From: Sebastes aleutianus
Lineage: Eukaryota; Chordata; Actinopteri; Perciformes; Sebastidae
DNA length: 64,000 bases
Reading direction: 5' to 3'
NCBI GenBank assembly: GCA_916700875.1
Contig: CAKAKS010000032.1
Span: 11,592,129-11,656,128, forward strand
Shown: positions 46,118 to 58,992 of the stretch, piece by piece
Numbering within the stretch: the stretch's first letter is position 1
Layout of the letters: every line of letters begins with the position of its first letter
Position numbers and translations under genes: made by a program
Notes under the pieces: generated by a model
Databases searched by the model: none
Told to the model about the DNA's origin: nothing
What the model saw: only the letters and a program-made list of their open reading frames with translations

Positions 46118-46235
46118 CTTCTCCTTCCTGTGTTTACATAACAGGCAGTCTGCAGGTGGTGTGTCTAAGGGGATTACAGGAGTTGCCACAGAGACAAAGA
46201 AGTCTGTCTAAACAGAAGGAAGGTTGAATGGAGCG

Positions 46236-46861
46236 TAGGGATGGGTGATACTTACAGTAAATATCGCAGTATACTGACTTTTAGTAGAGTCATATTGAAA
46301 TTATATGGGTTACTGTTTTACAAAATTCTGCATTGGAAATTAATTACTTCAAGCAAACTAAAAAACACTTATTAGGTTTTATTTTTGGTATACATGTATG
46401 CAGATATGGAGGATGGAGCCTGCCAAAATAAAAAATGTATGAATAAATAAATAAATGACTCGATGAACAAATATGCCATTAAATTAGAAATAAGTGTAAC
46501 CATTAATTAATTGATAAAAATGTGACATAAATTGATATTTGTTTCTTAAATAGAAGAGTAGATAGACAGGGGAATTAAAAAAACGGTAAATAAATAAAGA
46601 AGCAAATTAAAACAGAAGTATCAATTGATGTCTCATTTTAATCATTTAATTAATGCCTACATTTATTTTTTATATGTTTTGTACATTTAGTGGCATATTT
46701 ATTTATTTATGAGTCGTTTTATTTATTTATTCATTTTTGATTTTTCCAGGTTCCATCCTCCAGATGCAGAATTGTGTCTAACATTTGCCACATTGAGATG
46801 AAAATCAATACTTCAAATATTCTTAATAATAATGTCATTATTTCAGCTATATCACCCAGTC
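46236..46861. mobile_element. MITE with GGGATGGGTGATA ends, carrying a nested AT-rich element
   Basis: Left TAGGGATGGGTGATA and right TATATCACCCAGT are inverted. The AT-rich element 46407-46762 lies inside. Confidence 0.6.
46407..46762. repeat. AT-rich palindromic MITE, complete copy
   Basis: Ends TGGAGGATGGAGCCTG and (reversed) TGGAGGATGGAACCTG; the body is an inverted array of AATAAATAAATGACTCG-like motifs with GTGACATAAATTGATA. Related copies lie at 6059-6460 and 54482-55112. Confidence 0.75.
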
Positions 46862-47569
46862 ATAATAGAGTGTATTCATCTATGTATATGATGAATGTGT
46901 GCGGAAAATCAGAGGAGGATTTTGATTAATTTCACCATCCTTTTATATCTGTTTGAAGGGTTTGACATCAAAACAAGGTGAAGAAATGATGATCGAGGTG
47001 TTAACTCATTCAGGTAGCATCAAGTTTAACTGATTTCTTCTGACTTCAGCAGTACCTTTAATAGCTTTATATACAGAAAGCCTGAGTAATTTGAAGTCGG
47101 AGCCACTAGGACCCATTTGAATCTGCCAAGTGGGTTGATTTGGATGTTTTTCTGTTGATGTTGAGAATGGCTTCTCCTGCCATGTCAGCAAATTTCTTTT
47201 AAGCTTTAATATCCTTCCTGGCCTCGGGGTCCTCGACTCAGAGTGAGGTCTTATAATGAGGTAGCTGTGCTGATAACGTCTCTCGCTGGACGAGAGGAAT
47301 TCTCTCCAGTGAAAGCAGCCAACAATGACCTTCTCCTCATCTCTGGTAATGGGACCAAATTCTGCCTCGCAGCTCATGCATCCATGAATACTCTCAAAGT
47401 CTGGCACTAATGCTGCAAAGTCATGATGCCACTGAAACTTGTGATGCCTACTGGGTTTTATGAACAAAAATAAAGCTTTTAAAGTACTATAGGAGAAAAA
47501 CTAAAACCACTAATGACTTCAATGCTAGACAATATAAAACAGGCAAGGTGAAGCAATAATATGAACGAG

Positions 47570-48640
47570 ACCAAGAGTCTACATGCTAGCTGTACTGTGA
47601 GGCTTTACTAAGGCACAGCGATGCTTTGACATACAACGCATGCTCACAATGACAAGGCGTACATGCGGATGTTTAGCAGGTATAATATTTACCATGTTTA
47701 CTGTCTTGGTTTGGTGTGTTAGCATTCTAACATTTTCTAATTAGCTATGAGGATATGATATGATGAGCATAGATGTGGGTCATACTATGCCTACTACGTT
47801 GTAAAAGTGAGAGCGAAACTAATTTTACTAATGTAAAACTGAATGAAACGTTACGTTTTGAACACAAACAAAATTGCTTCTTTAGGTTTAGGCAACAAAA
47901 ACACTTAGTTAGGTTTAGGGAAAAACATTGTGTATTGGCTTAAAATAACCGTGTTTCAAAAGCGAAACTTAACGCTTGTTGGTTTCACAGAGATGCAAAC
48001 CTGGGTGAAAGATCGCAGAGTTTCACGCCGTCTTCTTTTGCGCCTGACTTCCGCTTCTGCTCCTGTCATAATTACTATGGTCACTAAAGGTCGCTGTCGT
48101 GTTCTTTTATACCTTCATTTGGTGATCTAACATGTGAATAGATGATAACACCTAATATTCGGTGTAGTAGGCCCCCATTGACCCACATCTATAGTGCTTA
48201 TAGCGACAGATTAGGGCTATTTAATGGCCTGATAACAGTGTAATCGGCTGATAAAGGAGCTGAAACTCACTATAAAGCTCATTAAAGCTGCAACCAAACT
48301 TTCACATTGTCATTTGATACCTTGTTATTATATAAATACTGATTATACCCGCTTTGAGTGATAACCAAAGTTATTCATTCGTGTGTGTACCAAATTTTGT
48401 GCCAATATATCCAGTAGAATTTGACATATTTTACTATATATATATGAAAAGGTTGACCTATTGGTGGTGCTAGAGGAAATATCAGGGGATCACCAAAGTT
48501 ATTAGGATTATGTGGGTGCCGTGGATATCTGTACCAAACTGAATTGCAATCCATCAAATAGTGGTTGAGATATTTCAGTCTATACCAAAGTGGTGGTTTG
48601 AACAACAGACAGACCGGCATCCCTAGAGCCACACCACTTA
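47570..48640. repeat. dispersed repeat, copy 2 (longer)
   Basis: The 5' part (CTACATGCTAGC, GGCACAGC) and 3' part (GGTGGTGCTAGAGGAAAT, CATCCCTAGAGCC) match the repeat at 16507-16860, with about 700 bp of extra or unrelated sequence between. It may be two fragments of one element split by an insertion. Confidence 0.6.
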
Positions 48641-49858
48641 ATAAAGTGCATTAAAACCACTAATGATCACCTTTATATTTATGTTATATAAGCATGTGAG
48701 GTAATGTGCTCTTTTGCCCTTATTGTCTCCTCTGGCTTAATGTCTGCAGAATGAGCCCCTGAGCTTCCATCAGACAGCACCTGGTGCGTCCATCCATGAA
48801 TAGAGGCCACAGATGGCGGCCCTCATGCTAATTGTTCACCACTGATAAGTCTACAAACCCTCAGAGCTGTGTGTACCAGTGTACAGAATAACCTGCTGGT
48901 GTCAGGTGGTGCATCCCAGTTCTGGAAAGACAACAGTTTTACCTTCTAGAGCTGTTCGTGGCAGTCAACTCTCACTCAGGTCACCGCAATGTTACCGTCC
49001 AGCCGAGATAATTCTCTGCCCTTTTCCTGAACTCATCCCCTGGCATTGACTCATGAGTAAATGTATTAGAATAGATAATCTGAGCTGTAGACAGGTATGG
49101 GGATGCGGCAGGTTAAGCTACCGTCTCCCCAGATGGTACTGGTTCCCAAGGTCCATCAAGAACAACATAATGTGTTGCTATATTGAGTGTGCAGTTAGAT
49201 AAGGGCAACAACAACAACAACAAGTGGTGTGGGGATCAAGTAATAATGATGAAGTATCATCAGTGTTGCCTCTCTGAAGACTATTAATTAACCCGGTGAA
49301 GTTAGGTGAAATTTAAAAAGGCACGTGGAATAGCAAGTTGGTCAGAAATTGATTCGTGGGGTGTGTAGTGTAGATAATTGAGGAGCTATTAGGTTAACTG
49401 GCTGGGTTTAAATGTCATAACATCTGCAAAAAATACTGCAGAGCTGACATTTGCTTCTCTCTTTGAAGGTTAGGTGAGGAGCACGGATGTTATGCTAATA
49501 CCAGTTAAATGTTCGATTCATTTGCTCTACATAAAAAAACAACTTGGCTCGGTCGATAATGACAACTTCAAGCTTACTCATGGTGGGCAGAGGGATTTGC
49601 CCGGCTCAGGATTAACCGGCTTTGTTTTGTTCTTGTACAATACAAGGCATGAAAACGGATTAGACAAAAAGGCATAGATCAAATGGCAAAAAAAATATTT
49701 AATACAAAAAATATTTTATGCAGCATCATGTAAAATTCGACATTGTGAAATGCAGTTTATGAGTAGAACATTTCAGGAACTTTCTTGAGTGATAATAGAA
49801 GTATAGAATAGAAATAATCCCTGAGTAGAGTCTCTGTGTTTCAGTGTGACTCACTGTC

Positions 49859-52254
49859 TCATGGGTGCATTGTAGAAAGCTCGGTCTTCTTGTCTCGTTG
49901 CATGGGGAGAATGTCTGTGATCCAGTATTGGAACAATGAGACGACTGCAGTGGTTTCCTCTAAAACACAAAGAGACAAAGAGCAACATTTCAGTTACAGC
50001 TGACAACAACACAATACCAGAGGAACAGTCAGTGTTTCCACCAAAGAGACTCAGTTGCTTGTGTATTTTCACCATAATAAATCAAAATCCCACAGCAGCC
50101 AGTGTTCAAATGCACTTCCTAGCTCTCTGCATGTAGACGCTCGACCTAACACGTCTGTCTCTTTCTTTATCTTTCTTTTACTTGTTCTTGAAAAGTTTGA
50201 ATTAAATTTAGTGAATCTACTCAGAACATAAAATGGACATTATAAAAGGTGAGCAGTCAAGCCAATGTCATTCAAGAGAGGAACAGTGCAGTGGGAGCAG
50301 TGAGATATGCTCAAAGGAAATCTGCAGTCAATTGATTGCTACTGCAAGGGCAGATAAAGCGAGGCGAGCTTTAGTGGACTCACTTGAAGAACTTTAAAAG
50401 GCACACCTCTCTATAAGCACATGGATTAGCTCCTGCATGGCAGAGGATGATGTGGGTTACATTAAAATACAGAATGCTGCTTTAACAAGGTGGATGGTAA
50501 TCAAACATATCAAATAATCAAAAATTGTCACACCGCAGCGATTCATTGCGAAGTCAAATTCAATCATGTTAAGTCAAATACAGCAAGAATGTAAAGTAAG
50601 TAAAAATTAAATTGTGGAGATGTAGCTGGAGCCTTTGCCTATAATGCTAACATAGCAAAGGTGAGTTAAAGGGAAACGGAGGGAAGCCGAACATCATTCA
50701 TTGGCATATACCACCTACAATGCAACAAAATAAAGCCAGTTGAAAATCAGCAACGTTTCCCTTTAAAAGGAACAGTGTGTAGGATTTAGCAACATCTAGC
50801 AGACTGAAACTTCTCCCGTGTGCCAAGCGTGTAGGACAACTACTGTATGTACGGTGGCCGATGTGAAAAAGTGTGTGTGTGTGTACAAGGGAAGTGAGTG
50901 GTGAAGCAAGAGAGAGAGAGAGCGGCGGCGATTGGAGCGAGTAACGTTATCGATTTGCTCGTTCGTTCTGGGCTACTGTAGAAACATGGCCGTGCAACAT
51001 GGCAGACTCGGTGAAGAGGACCCGCTCCCTATGTAGATACTGTATATACGACTCCTTCTAAGGTAACAAAAACATGACTCCTAGTTTCAGGTGATTATAC
51101 ACTAAAGAAAACATACTTATTAATATTATATTCCATTTCTTCCAATAGATCCCCCTAATTGTTACACACTGGTCCTTTGAGTGAAGTAAAATCTTTACAA
51201 ACTAGAAAGATTCATTCACAAGGACTTCTGCTCTGATACAATCTGCTGGTGGAGTTGCAAAAAAACAGCATTTAAAAACAGTGAATTGAAGCATGACTCA
51301 TACAATATGAGGCGGGTGTGGAGTGTGGGGGGGGGGGGGGGCGGGGTAAGAAAAGCTTTCAGGCAGCTGTGGAGCAGGTGCATGGAGAGGATAGGCACAA
51401 CTAAGGAAGGCGGTCTCTACTCGCGAGATAGCAAACTGAGAGTTGTCTTGGCGACGGGGACAGGCAGACGAGCGGCACTTTGTGGCCACCGATTCGGCGG
51501 TGGCCTGAATCTCCTGGCTGGTCTCTCTCTCTCTCTCGCTCTACCTCTCCCTCTCTTTCTCACACAAATACACTTGTCTGCGTGACAGCAGCAAAGTCCC
51601 CGCTGATCCTATTATGCAGCCAGCTAGCCAACCATGCTAAAGCACAAACACACACACACACACACATGCACGGGTGAAAACGTGTCTGGGGACTCTTGAG
51701 TTGTTTTGGCTGTTGTGACAGGGTAAAGTCAAGATGAGCAAGTTGAAACATGTTAGTTAACTCATAGTGGAGGTCACCTGTGTGTGAGGTGTAACATGGA
51801 CAAGAGCTGCTCTAGTATTGCAAATCAAGGACAGGTACGTACAGGTAAAGGCTGATGAAGGCAAGTAAGGGCAGGTATACTCAGGTGAACAATAAATATC
51901 AATGTAAGGGCGCACAATAGAGGGCAAGCGCGGACCGACAGAGGCATGTATTAACCTGCTGGGACGGATCAAGGAAGTGTCTCGGGCAGATCCCAGCAAG
52001 AATAGGCCAGTATGGCCGGGGATGACAACAATTAGTACAAAGATTGATGCATCACCGACCTGCAGACATAGAAGAAGTGTTGTAGAGCTCCTCCAGTGCC
52101 TTTTGCAGTTTGTCTGTCTGTTGCTTCTGAACAAAGGCCTTGAGACTGTAGAGCTGCTTCAGGACAAAGGTGGGCTGGCACCCGCTGGTTATGCCGCTCA
52201 GAAGGTCATTCACTGTCCCAGACAGGAGGGGAAGCTCGTCTACACGCAACGAGG
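49859..52254 (-). CDS. erich1: erich1 exons 5-6: C-terminal helical domain
   Basis: Exons 52060-52254 and 49859-49959 (residues 239-336, stop TGA at 49859-49861). Exon 5 has LLSGTVNDLLSGI and YSLKAFVQKQQTDKLQKAL, matching the human helical LYHMKTLLLLQDTERLKHAL. Exon 6 has SLFQYWITDILPMQRD. A minus-strand ATTAAA near 49696-49701 is a possible poly(A) signal, about 160 nt past the stop. Confidence 0.87.
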
Positions 52255-55200
52255 CTGGAGGAGCAGGGAAGAAGTGAGAGGTGGTCTGTTAGTTAAAAGC
52301 ATCAACATCATAATTTAGTATTTTATCTAATATTAGAGGAGAATAATCCAACTGGAGCTGACAACACCTTGAAATGTAGCTTTATAAATTGCACCGAATA
52401 TACAGAAACAGTTGTTTAATACATCATTTTATAGCTTTACTTGTATAACCGTTGCCTCAGCTACACTTAAAGGGATAGTATGGGTGTTTTGAAGTAGGGT
52501 TGTATGAGTTACTTATCCATAGTAAGTGTATTACCTACAGTAGATGATGGTCGGTACGCCACCAGTTTGGAGAAGCAGACAGGAGTTACCGCACGGAAGC
52601 AAAGCAATGTAATGCTGTGGATGGGGCCTGCAGCAAACGTATTTTAGACACCTAAAAGAAAGGCCCACCTAAAAAAATCTATATCCGTTTAAGTGTACGC
52701 TATATTTAGAATATTTTCACTGCTTTATTTTGGCATCAGACAGCCTTTTCCGATGGGGAACTGAAGCTGTTGTATCCATCTATGCTCTTGCCAAGCCACC
52801 AGACTCCTTTGAAAAAAACTGTAATTTTACCTCACAGATCATGGGGGGTTGCTACCGTACTGCCGTAGCCTCAATCAGTTAGTTTGTTTGTCCTGGTTGC
52901 TTTGGTGAGAGCATAGATAACAGCTTCAGTTTCCCGGAAACATAGACTGTATAGGTGTCTCACGGCAAGGCGTAAAATATTCTAAATATAGCGTACACTT
53001 AAACTGATATTGATTCTTCTTTAGGTGGCCCTTTCTTTTAGGTGGCTGAAATACGTTTCGTTGCCAACCCCATTTACAGCAGTACATTGCTTTGGTTCTG
53101 TGCAGTAACTCCTGTCTGCTTCTCCAAACTGGGGGCGTGCCGACTGTCATCTACTTTAGGTAGTAAACTGACTATGGATAAGTACCTTATACAACCCCAC
53201 TTCAAAACACCCTATCCCTTTAACTGTCTAGACTCTGTGTCATCACAATAGAGAAAACATCACTAGCAAATGTTTTAATTTACAAAGCTCATATCAGTGC
53301 AGTCTTGCCATTTATTATAAGTCTCACTGGCTGTTCCGAGGTCGGAGGAGCTTTCACTTATTCACTTGACACTGGTCATGACCTAATCTTAAGTATACCC
53401 ACCGGTTGGCAGGATTTTGTATCGTCAGTCTGCCGCATATAACTTTTATAATATCTGAAGCATTGTAACATTTGTAATAGTTGTCTATCTTGGCTTGGTT
53501 TCATTTTAAGTAAGTGTTAAATAAATCAAATCTGTTGACAATGATTACTAGCTGGTACTCAGACATCTGGAAGCTAAAAAAAATGCTCACACATTCAAGT
53601 TTCTCCATCACTCTAATGGCACTGCAATTTTAGCTATTACACTTTCATCCAATTACTGATGCTAGGTTTTTGACTAGTTTCCTGTTTAGTTCATGCTGGC
53701 GCTGTCACATCATGTCTCCAAAAAGCACAGATGTGCTGTGGCAGAAGTGCAATGAATTCTGTTCAACATGTTTTCAGCATTTGGCAGAATTTAATTATGT
53801 GTTTGCAAACTACATCTTAGAAAGCCATCAGCTTTGCAGGATCTAAAATGAATAGAAAATAATCAAACTATTCCTTGGCAGGGTGTTCATTTTCCAAATA
53901 TTAACACTGGATGAGCACAAGCTGGAACGACGGCAACAAGATTTAGCACAGAGAACGTACGAAACTAGCTGATCCAATAAGGCACCGCTCTGATCAATAC
54001 TCACAATCTGACATATAGATTTCCATTGTTTTCCTGAGGAAGTCTGACACCTCAGCAGCTCTCCTCTCATTATCCTCCTCCTCCTCCTCCTCTTCCTCCT
54101 CCCCATCTTTTCGGTATGTGAACTCCAGGGCAATGGCCCGGGGCATCAGACCCATGGCGAGCAGCTTCTCTTTGTGCCGTTTCTTTTTCAGCTTCCTCTT
54201 CTTGTTCTTGCTAATGCGCTCTCCTCCCTCATCCTCCACAGGTGTCTGATGCTGACCTGTGCTGGACTCGCTCACTGGAGCTGCTCCATCTTTCCCAGAG
54301 TCTTGGCTGAGGACTGGTTTCCTTTTCCTTCTCTTCCTTTTTCTTTTCTGTTCTTCTTCCTCTTTATCTTGGTCTATTTCTTCGTCGTTATCATGGACGC
54401 TCTCCTCTGCGGACAACAAGATCATAAACTCTTGGATTAGTTTAAAAACATTGTTAAACTTAATTAATGCATTGCTAAAATCAAAAATAAATAAATAAAT
54501 TACTCGATAAATAAATATGTCACTAAATGTAGCAAAAATAATACTAAAACTAAATGTAGTCATTAATGAATTGATAAAATGTGACATAAATTGATATTTT
54601 CTATTTTAATTTGCTTCTTTATTTATAAAATAAGGGGTGAAATGCACAGAGGAAATCGTGCATAAATAAATAAATGCAAATAACTTATTTACTTACTTAA
54701 ATTTAAAAATTACTAAAAATAAATACATGAATAAATAAAAGGGAAAATTAAACATAAGAGTGAATAAATAAGGGGAATTAATACAAAGGTAAATAAAGAA
54801 GTAAATGAAACTACTTAAATTATTTTCTTAAATTTTAGTTTTTTGCATTTATTTTCTATTTTATTTTAAATGTATGTATTTATTCATGTATTTATGCATT
54901 TAATTATTTATTCCTGCACAATTTTTTCTTTGCATTTCACCCCTCATATTATAAATAGATAAGCAAATTAAAAGCAGAAATATCAATTTATGTCACATTT
55001 TATCAATTAATTAATGGCTACATTTATTTTTAATATTATTTTTTTTATTTAGTGACATATTTATTTATCGAAGCCATTTATTTTTTCATTTTGGCAGGTT
55101 CCGTCCTCCATATTAAACAGCATCAGAATTATAACTTTTAGATTCTTGTGTTCACATTGTTAAAAGAAGAGATTCTATGTCACATATTAGAGGTGAGTGG

Positions 55201-58200
55201 GCAGCTCTGGGTGGTTTCTAGTAATGTCCAATAATGTGGCAGCGAGGGCTAAGAGATAGCAGGTTTCCTTCCATCCAATCACTGCACCAGCTGATTCCAC
55301 TAATTAGACCCTTCGTCTTTTTAGCTGATTGCATTTTAATAAGCACTATCAGCTGGTGTGGTAACTGATTGAAAAGATTACCTGCTGAATAACATAATGG
55401 AAAAAAACTTGAGACCAAAGGCGGTTAATAAAAGAACAGTAGAATCAGTAAAGTGTATGTGTGCTGTTATGTGGTGCCTCTTGACAGAATAGTAGACAAA
55501 ATCCTCTATTTAGTCTTTCTAATTCTTTCTGTAATGATTATGCACAATGGAGTCTACATCCCACATGCTGCTTGCAACAATTTCTCTTATTCTGAATCCA
55601 GCACTCTGATGAAAGACTAAATAAAAAAGGGGCCAACGCTCAGGTTAGGTACCACATTCCTCCTACCTTATGGAAATCATCATTGGAGCTCCTGCAGTTC
55701 TATTTTAGCTTTGCAGTTTGATTTCTTTTGCTGTTGTTTTTCACTTTGTTTCCAGGTAAAAAAAATGCTATCAGTGTTAAATCTCTCTTCTGTTATGCCT
55801 CATATTACTAAACCTTGAATTTAATGACTAGAGCTTAACTGTGAGCCCACACAGAAACTGAGCTCTTGCTGGCTGAGCAGCTCCCTCTCCAACCTCGCCA
55901 CATCTCCCCTCTGCTTAACAACTCAAGAGGCATTAAGAGGTCAAAGAAACCAGCTCCCATCGAATTCTTAGTGACCCGTTCACACTAGCGAGCAATGAGC
56001 TGGATCGCAGCCAGAACATAATGCAGCGGAGACAGTGGCAGTGCAACAGCAACCAATACTGAAAAAGCAATTCAAGAGAGAGCCGATGCTTGATTTAGTC
56101 TATCATGGACTGTAGTGACGACTGACAAAAGTCCGGACTTGTCTATATGAGAATCAGAGAAGCAAAAAGTGAAAATGAACTCGAACTTGCTGTCATTTTG
56201 TTACTCAGCTGATAGGTCATCTGGGCAGCACTGTACCGTTTGCTGCAGTCATGTGAGCGCACTCAGTCGTATCTTTTCCAGAGCATGTAAGATATTAAGT
56301 ATTTATGGTGGTAATTTTTTATTAATTCTGTGCTTTTGTGGCAGATTAAAAATTAATCAAAGTATTTCACATCAATGTGTTGCTCAGCAAAGAGGAACAG
56401 AGAAGTCCTTCAAGCCTAAATGCACTTCTTTAATGGCCACATCTCTCAAAGAATTGAGAAAAACACATATAATAGGGAGTACCTGTCTTGTGTAATGTCT
56501 TGTCATGATAACTTAAAGACAGTAGTGCACACTTGTTTTCTCTGGTAGCCAAAGGAAAGCTATTAACTATCACAGCATACGTCAGGTAAAGTAACGCAGA
56601 ATCAGCTCAAAAAATAATTGACCAGAGCCCATTCTTGAACTAACTGAACCCTACAACAGCAGTTAATTATGGAAGAAGCTTTTAGATGATTTATGTTTCC
56701 ATATCTTGTCTGAGACAATGAGTTTTCAAACTGCACTGGAACAGTGTAAACACAGTGTGGAGATATATCTGGTAATTCAAGACAACCATTCTATAATATT
56801 ATATTGATGGACTTATTCAATTTATGAAGCCCAACCCACCCAGGCTGAACTTAAACAGGACTTTGGATTGCAATTCCCATCGAGGCTCGCTGCCCACAAA
56901 GTCAAAAACGTGTTCAATTAAGGCGCTGTTAGGCAGACGAGTGCAATTAATCAACGTTAACCTCATAATTTATTCTAGTGGGCACCTTTAGACGCTCCAC
57001 TCAGCCAACAAATCTCTTCTATTTCATTGAGGTAAAGCAGAAGCCTGTCAGGTGGATGGAAGTCTGCATTAAGGAGGATGATGAGTACAGGGACACGTGT
57101 AATGAGCCACGACTCTTATTACAGTCATGATCATTCCACCGGTTCATGAAAAGAGAAAGTGTAGACGGTGGGAGTGCTGACAAAATAAGCAGACTTTAAA
57201 TGATTCATATCAACTGCAGCGTGAATAAGTTTACTCTGACAAACAACACATTCAATAGACGGATCAAAGTGAAAATCAGCCAGGCTCAAACACCATCAAG
57301 TTCTCCTCAGTTCAGGAAATTGAATATCACTATCTGTTTCCCTTAACTTGAGTGACAGTGCCAATCAAGATGAGTGACTTTAATGCGTGAGAGAGACAAC
57401 CTGGAGAAACCCCATGCAGTAAATCTCTCCCAGCTTTATGGTGCACAGCACAAGTCTGTAAATGTAAGATTATAGTTGTCTTACCAGCTGGGTCCTCTGC
57501 ACTATTTATGCTTTCTAACTGGGGGAGTGTGACGGATTTCTCTGTATCTGTCCTGTCGCCCGCAGGAGGAGGTAGAGCCGTGTACATCCGCCTGCCCGGA
57601 TTGGCTGCACTCGGTGTCGTCCCTGCGTCTCCTGAGACACACATGGCAAATAAAAGAAGGTTATAAACCTCCGTGGTAAGTGCAGCAGGGTGGCAGCAAT
57701 TCTGCATGTATGGTGTATTGTTATGTTAATGTGTGTATTTTGAAAAAAAGGGAAAATTATTTTTTTTCCAATAAATAGTACTTTAGTTTAAGTTAAACTG
57801 GTGAACTGAATGTGATCTCACCATTGGCAGTGTCCTGTTGACAGGCTTTTCTTTTCACATAGGTTTTTCTTGATAGGGCATCTACAATGCGTGGTGGGCT
57901 GGGTTCCTTCTCCTGTTTGGGTTTGGCAGCTGCAGGGTAAAGCTTCTGGAGTACTTTTGATTGAAATACTAAGTGACAAAAGAAAAAGGACAAAAAACAG
58001 AGATACCACTACCTGTTAATCTAATACATTGTAATGTCAAGTATTATCTTAAATTTCATGCCAAAATCTAACAGTTTAACAATACAAATCAAATATAGTT
58101 TGGGCTTCATACTTGAGGAACAAAGCATGACCAGCTAACCAACAACCTTGAAACTGGTGCTGCTTGATGAGTCATGTGCATGTTGTATGCCTACTACTGC

Positions 58201-58931
58201 TATAATATTAATACTACTACTACTCATAATAACAAAAACAATAATAATAATAGTAATAATGGTTATAATATACTTTGTAAGGCACAAAGTTTAAAAAGCG
58301 TTACTGATCTAGTAAATATTGGTTAAGGTCCCATATTATAAAAAGTGAGATTTTCATGTTTGTTTATTATAAAGCAGGCTTAAGTCCTATATAAATACTG
58401 TGAAAGTATCGAAACGCGAAATCCACAGGGAAATACACACAGCCCGTATTCAGAAACTCTGCATTAGAAACAAGTTTTTTTTGCCCATTCGTGATGTCAC
58501 CAATATACAATATTTAGACCCTTTACACAATTTTAAATGTAAACATTCTAAATGTGTCCCAGTTTATTTCCTGTTCGTGGATATGAATGTCATCAGCTGA
58601 CAGGAAGTACACATGGACCCAAGCTGTTGCCTAGCAACGCAATTCTGTTGCAATTCCGTCGCAATTCCATCAAAATACACTAAAACGGAGCGTTTCAGAC
58701 AGAAGGTAAATACAGGCATATTCAGGCCGACAGTATGAGGAAAATAAAGGGTTTTTTGAACATTACAGCATGTAAACATGTTCTAGTAGAAACACAAAAT
58801 ACAAGTATGAACCTGAAAATGAGCATCATATGGGACCTTTAAACTATGACATAGTTGCTGTCAGATATCAGCAGAAACCAAGTTTTACAGGATCTGCATG
58901 GGGAAAGACAAAGGCTCATATATATATATAA

Positions 58932-58992
<61 letters not shown>

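Noticed and set aside
51298..51489. Pro-rich minus-strand frame
   Set aside because: Created by a poly-G/C run at about 51329-51341.
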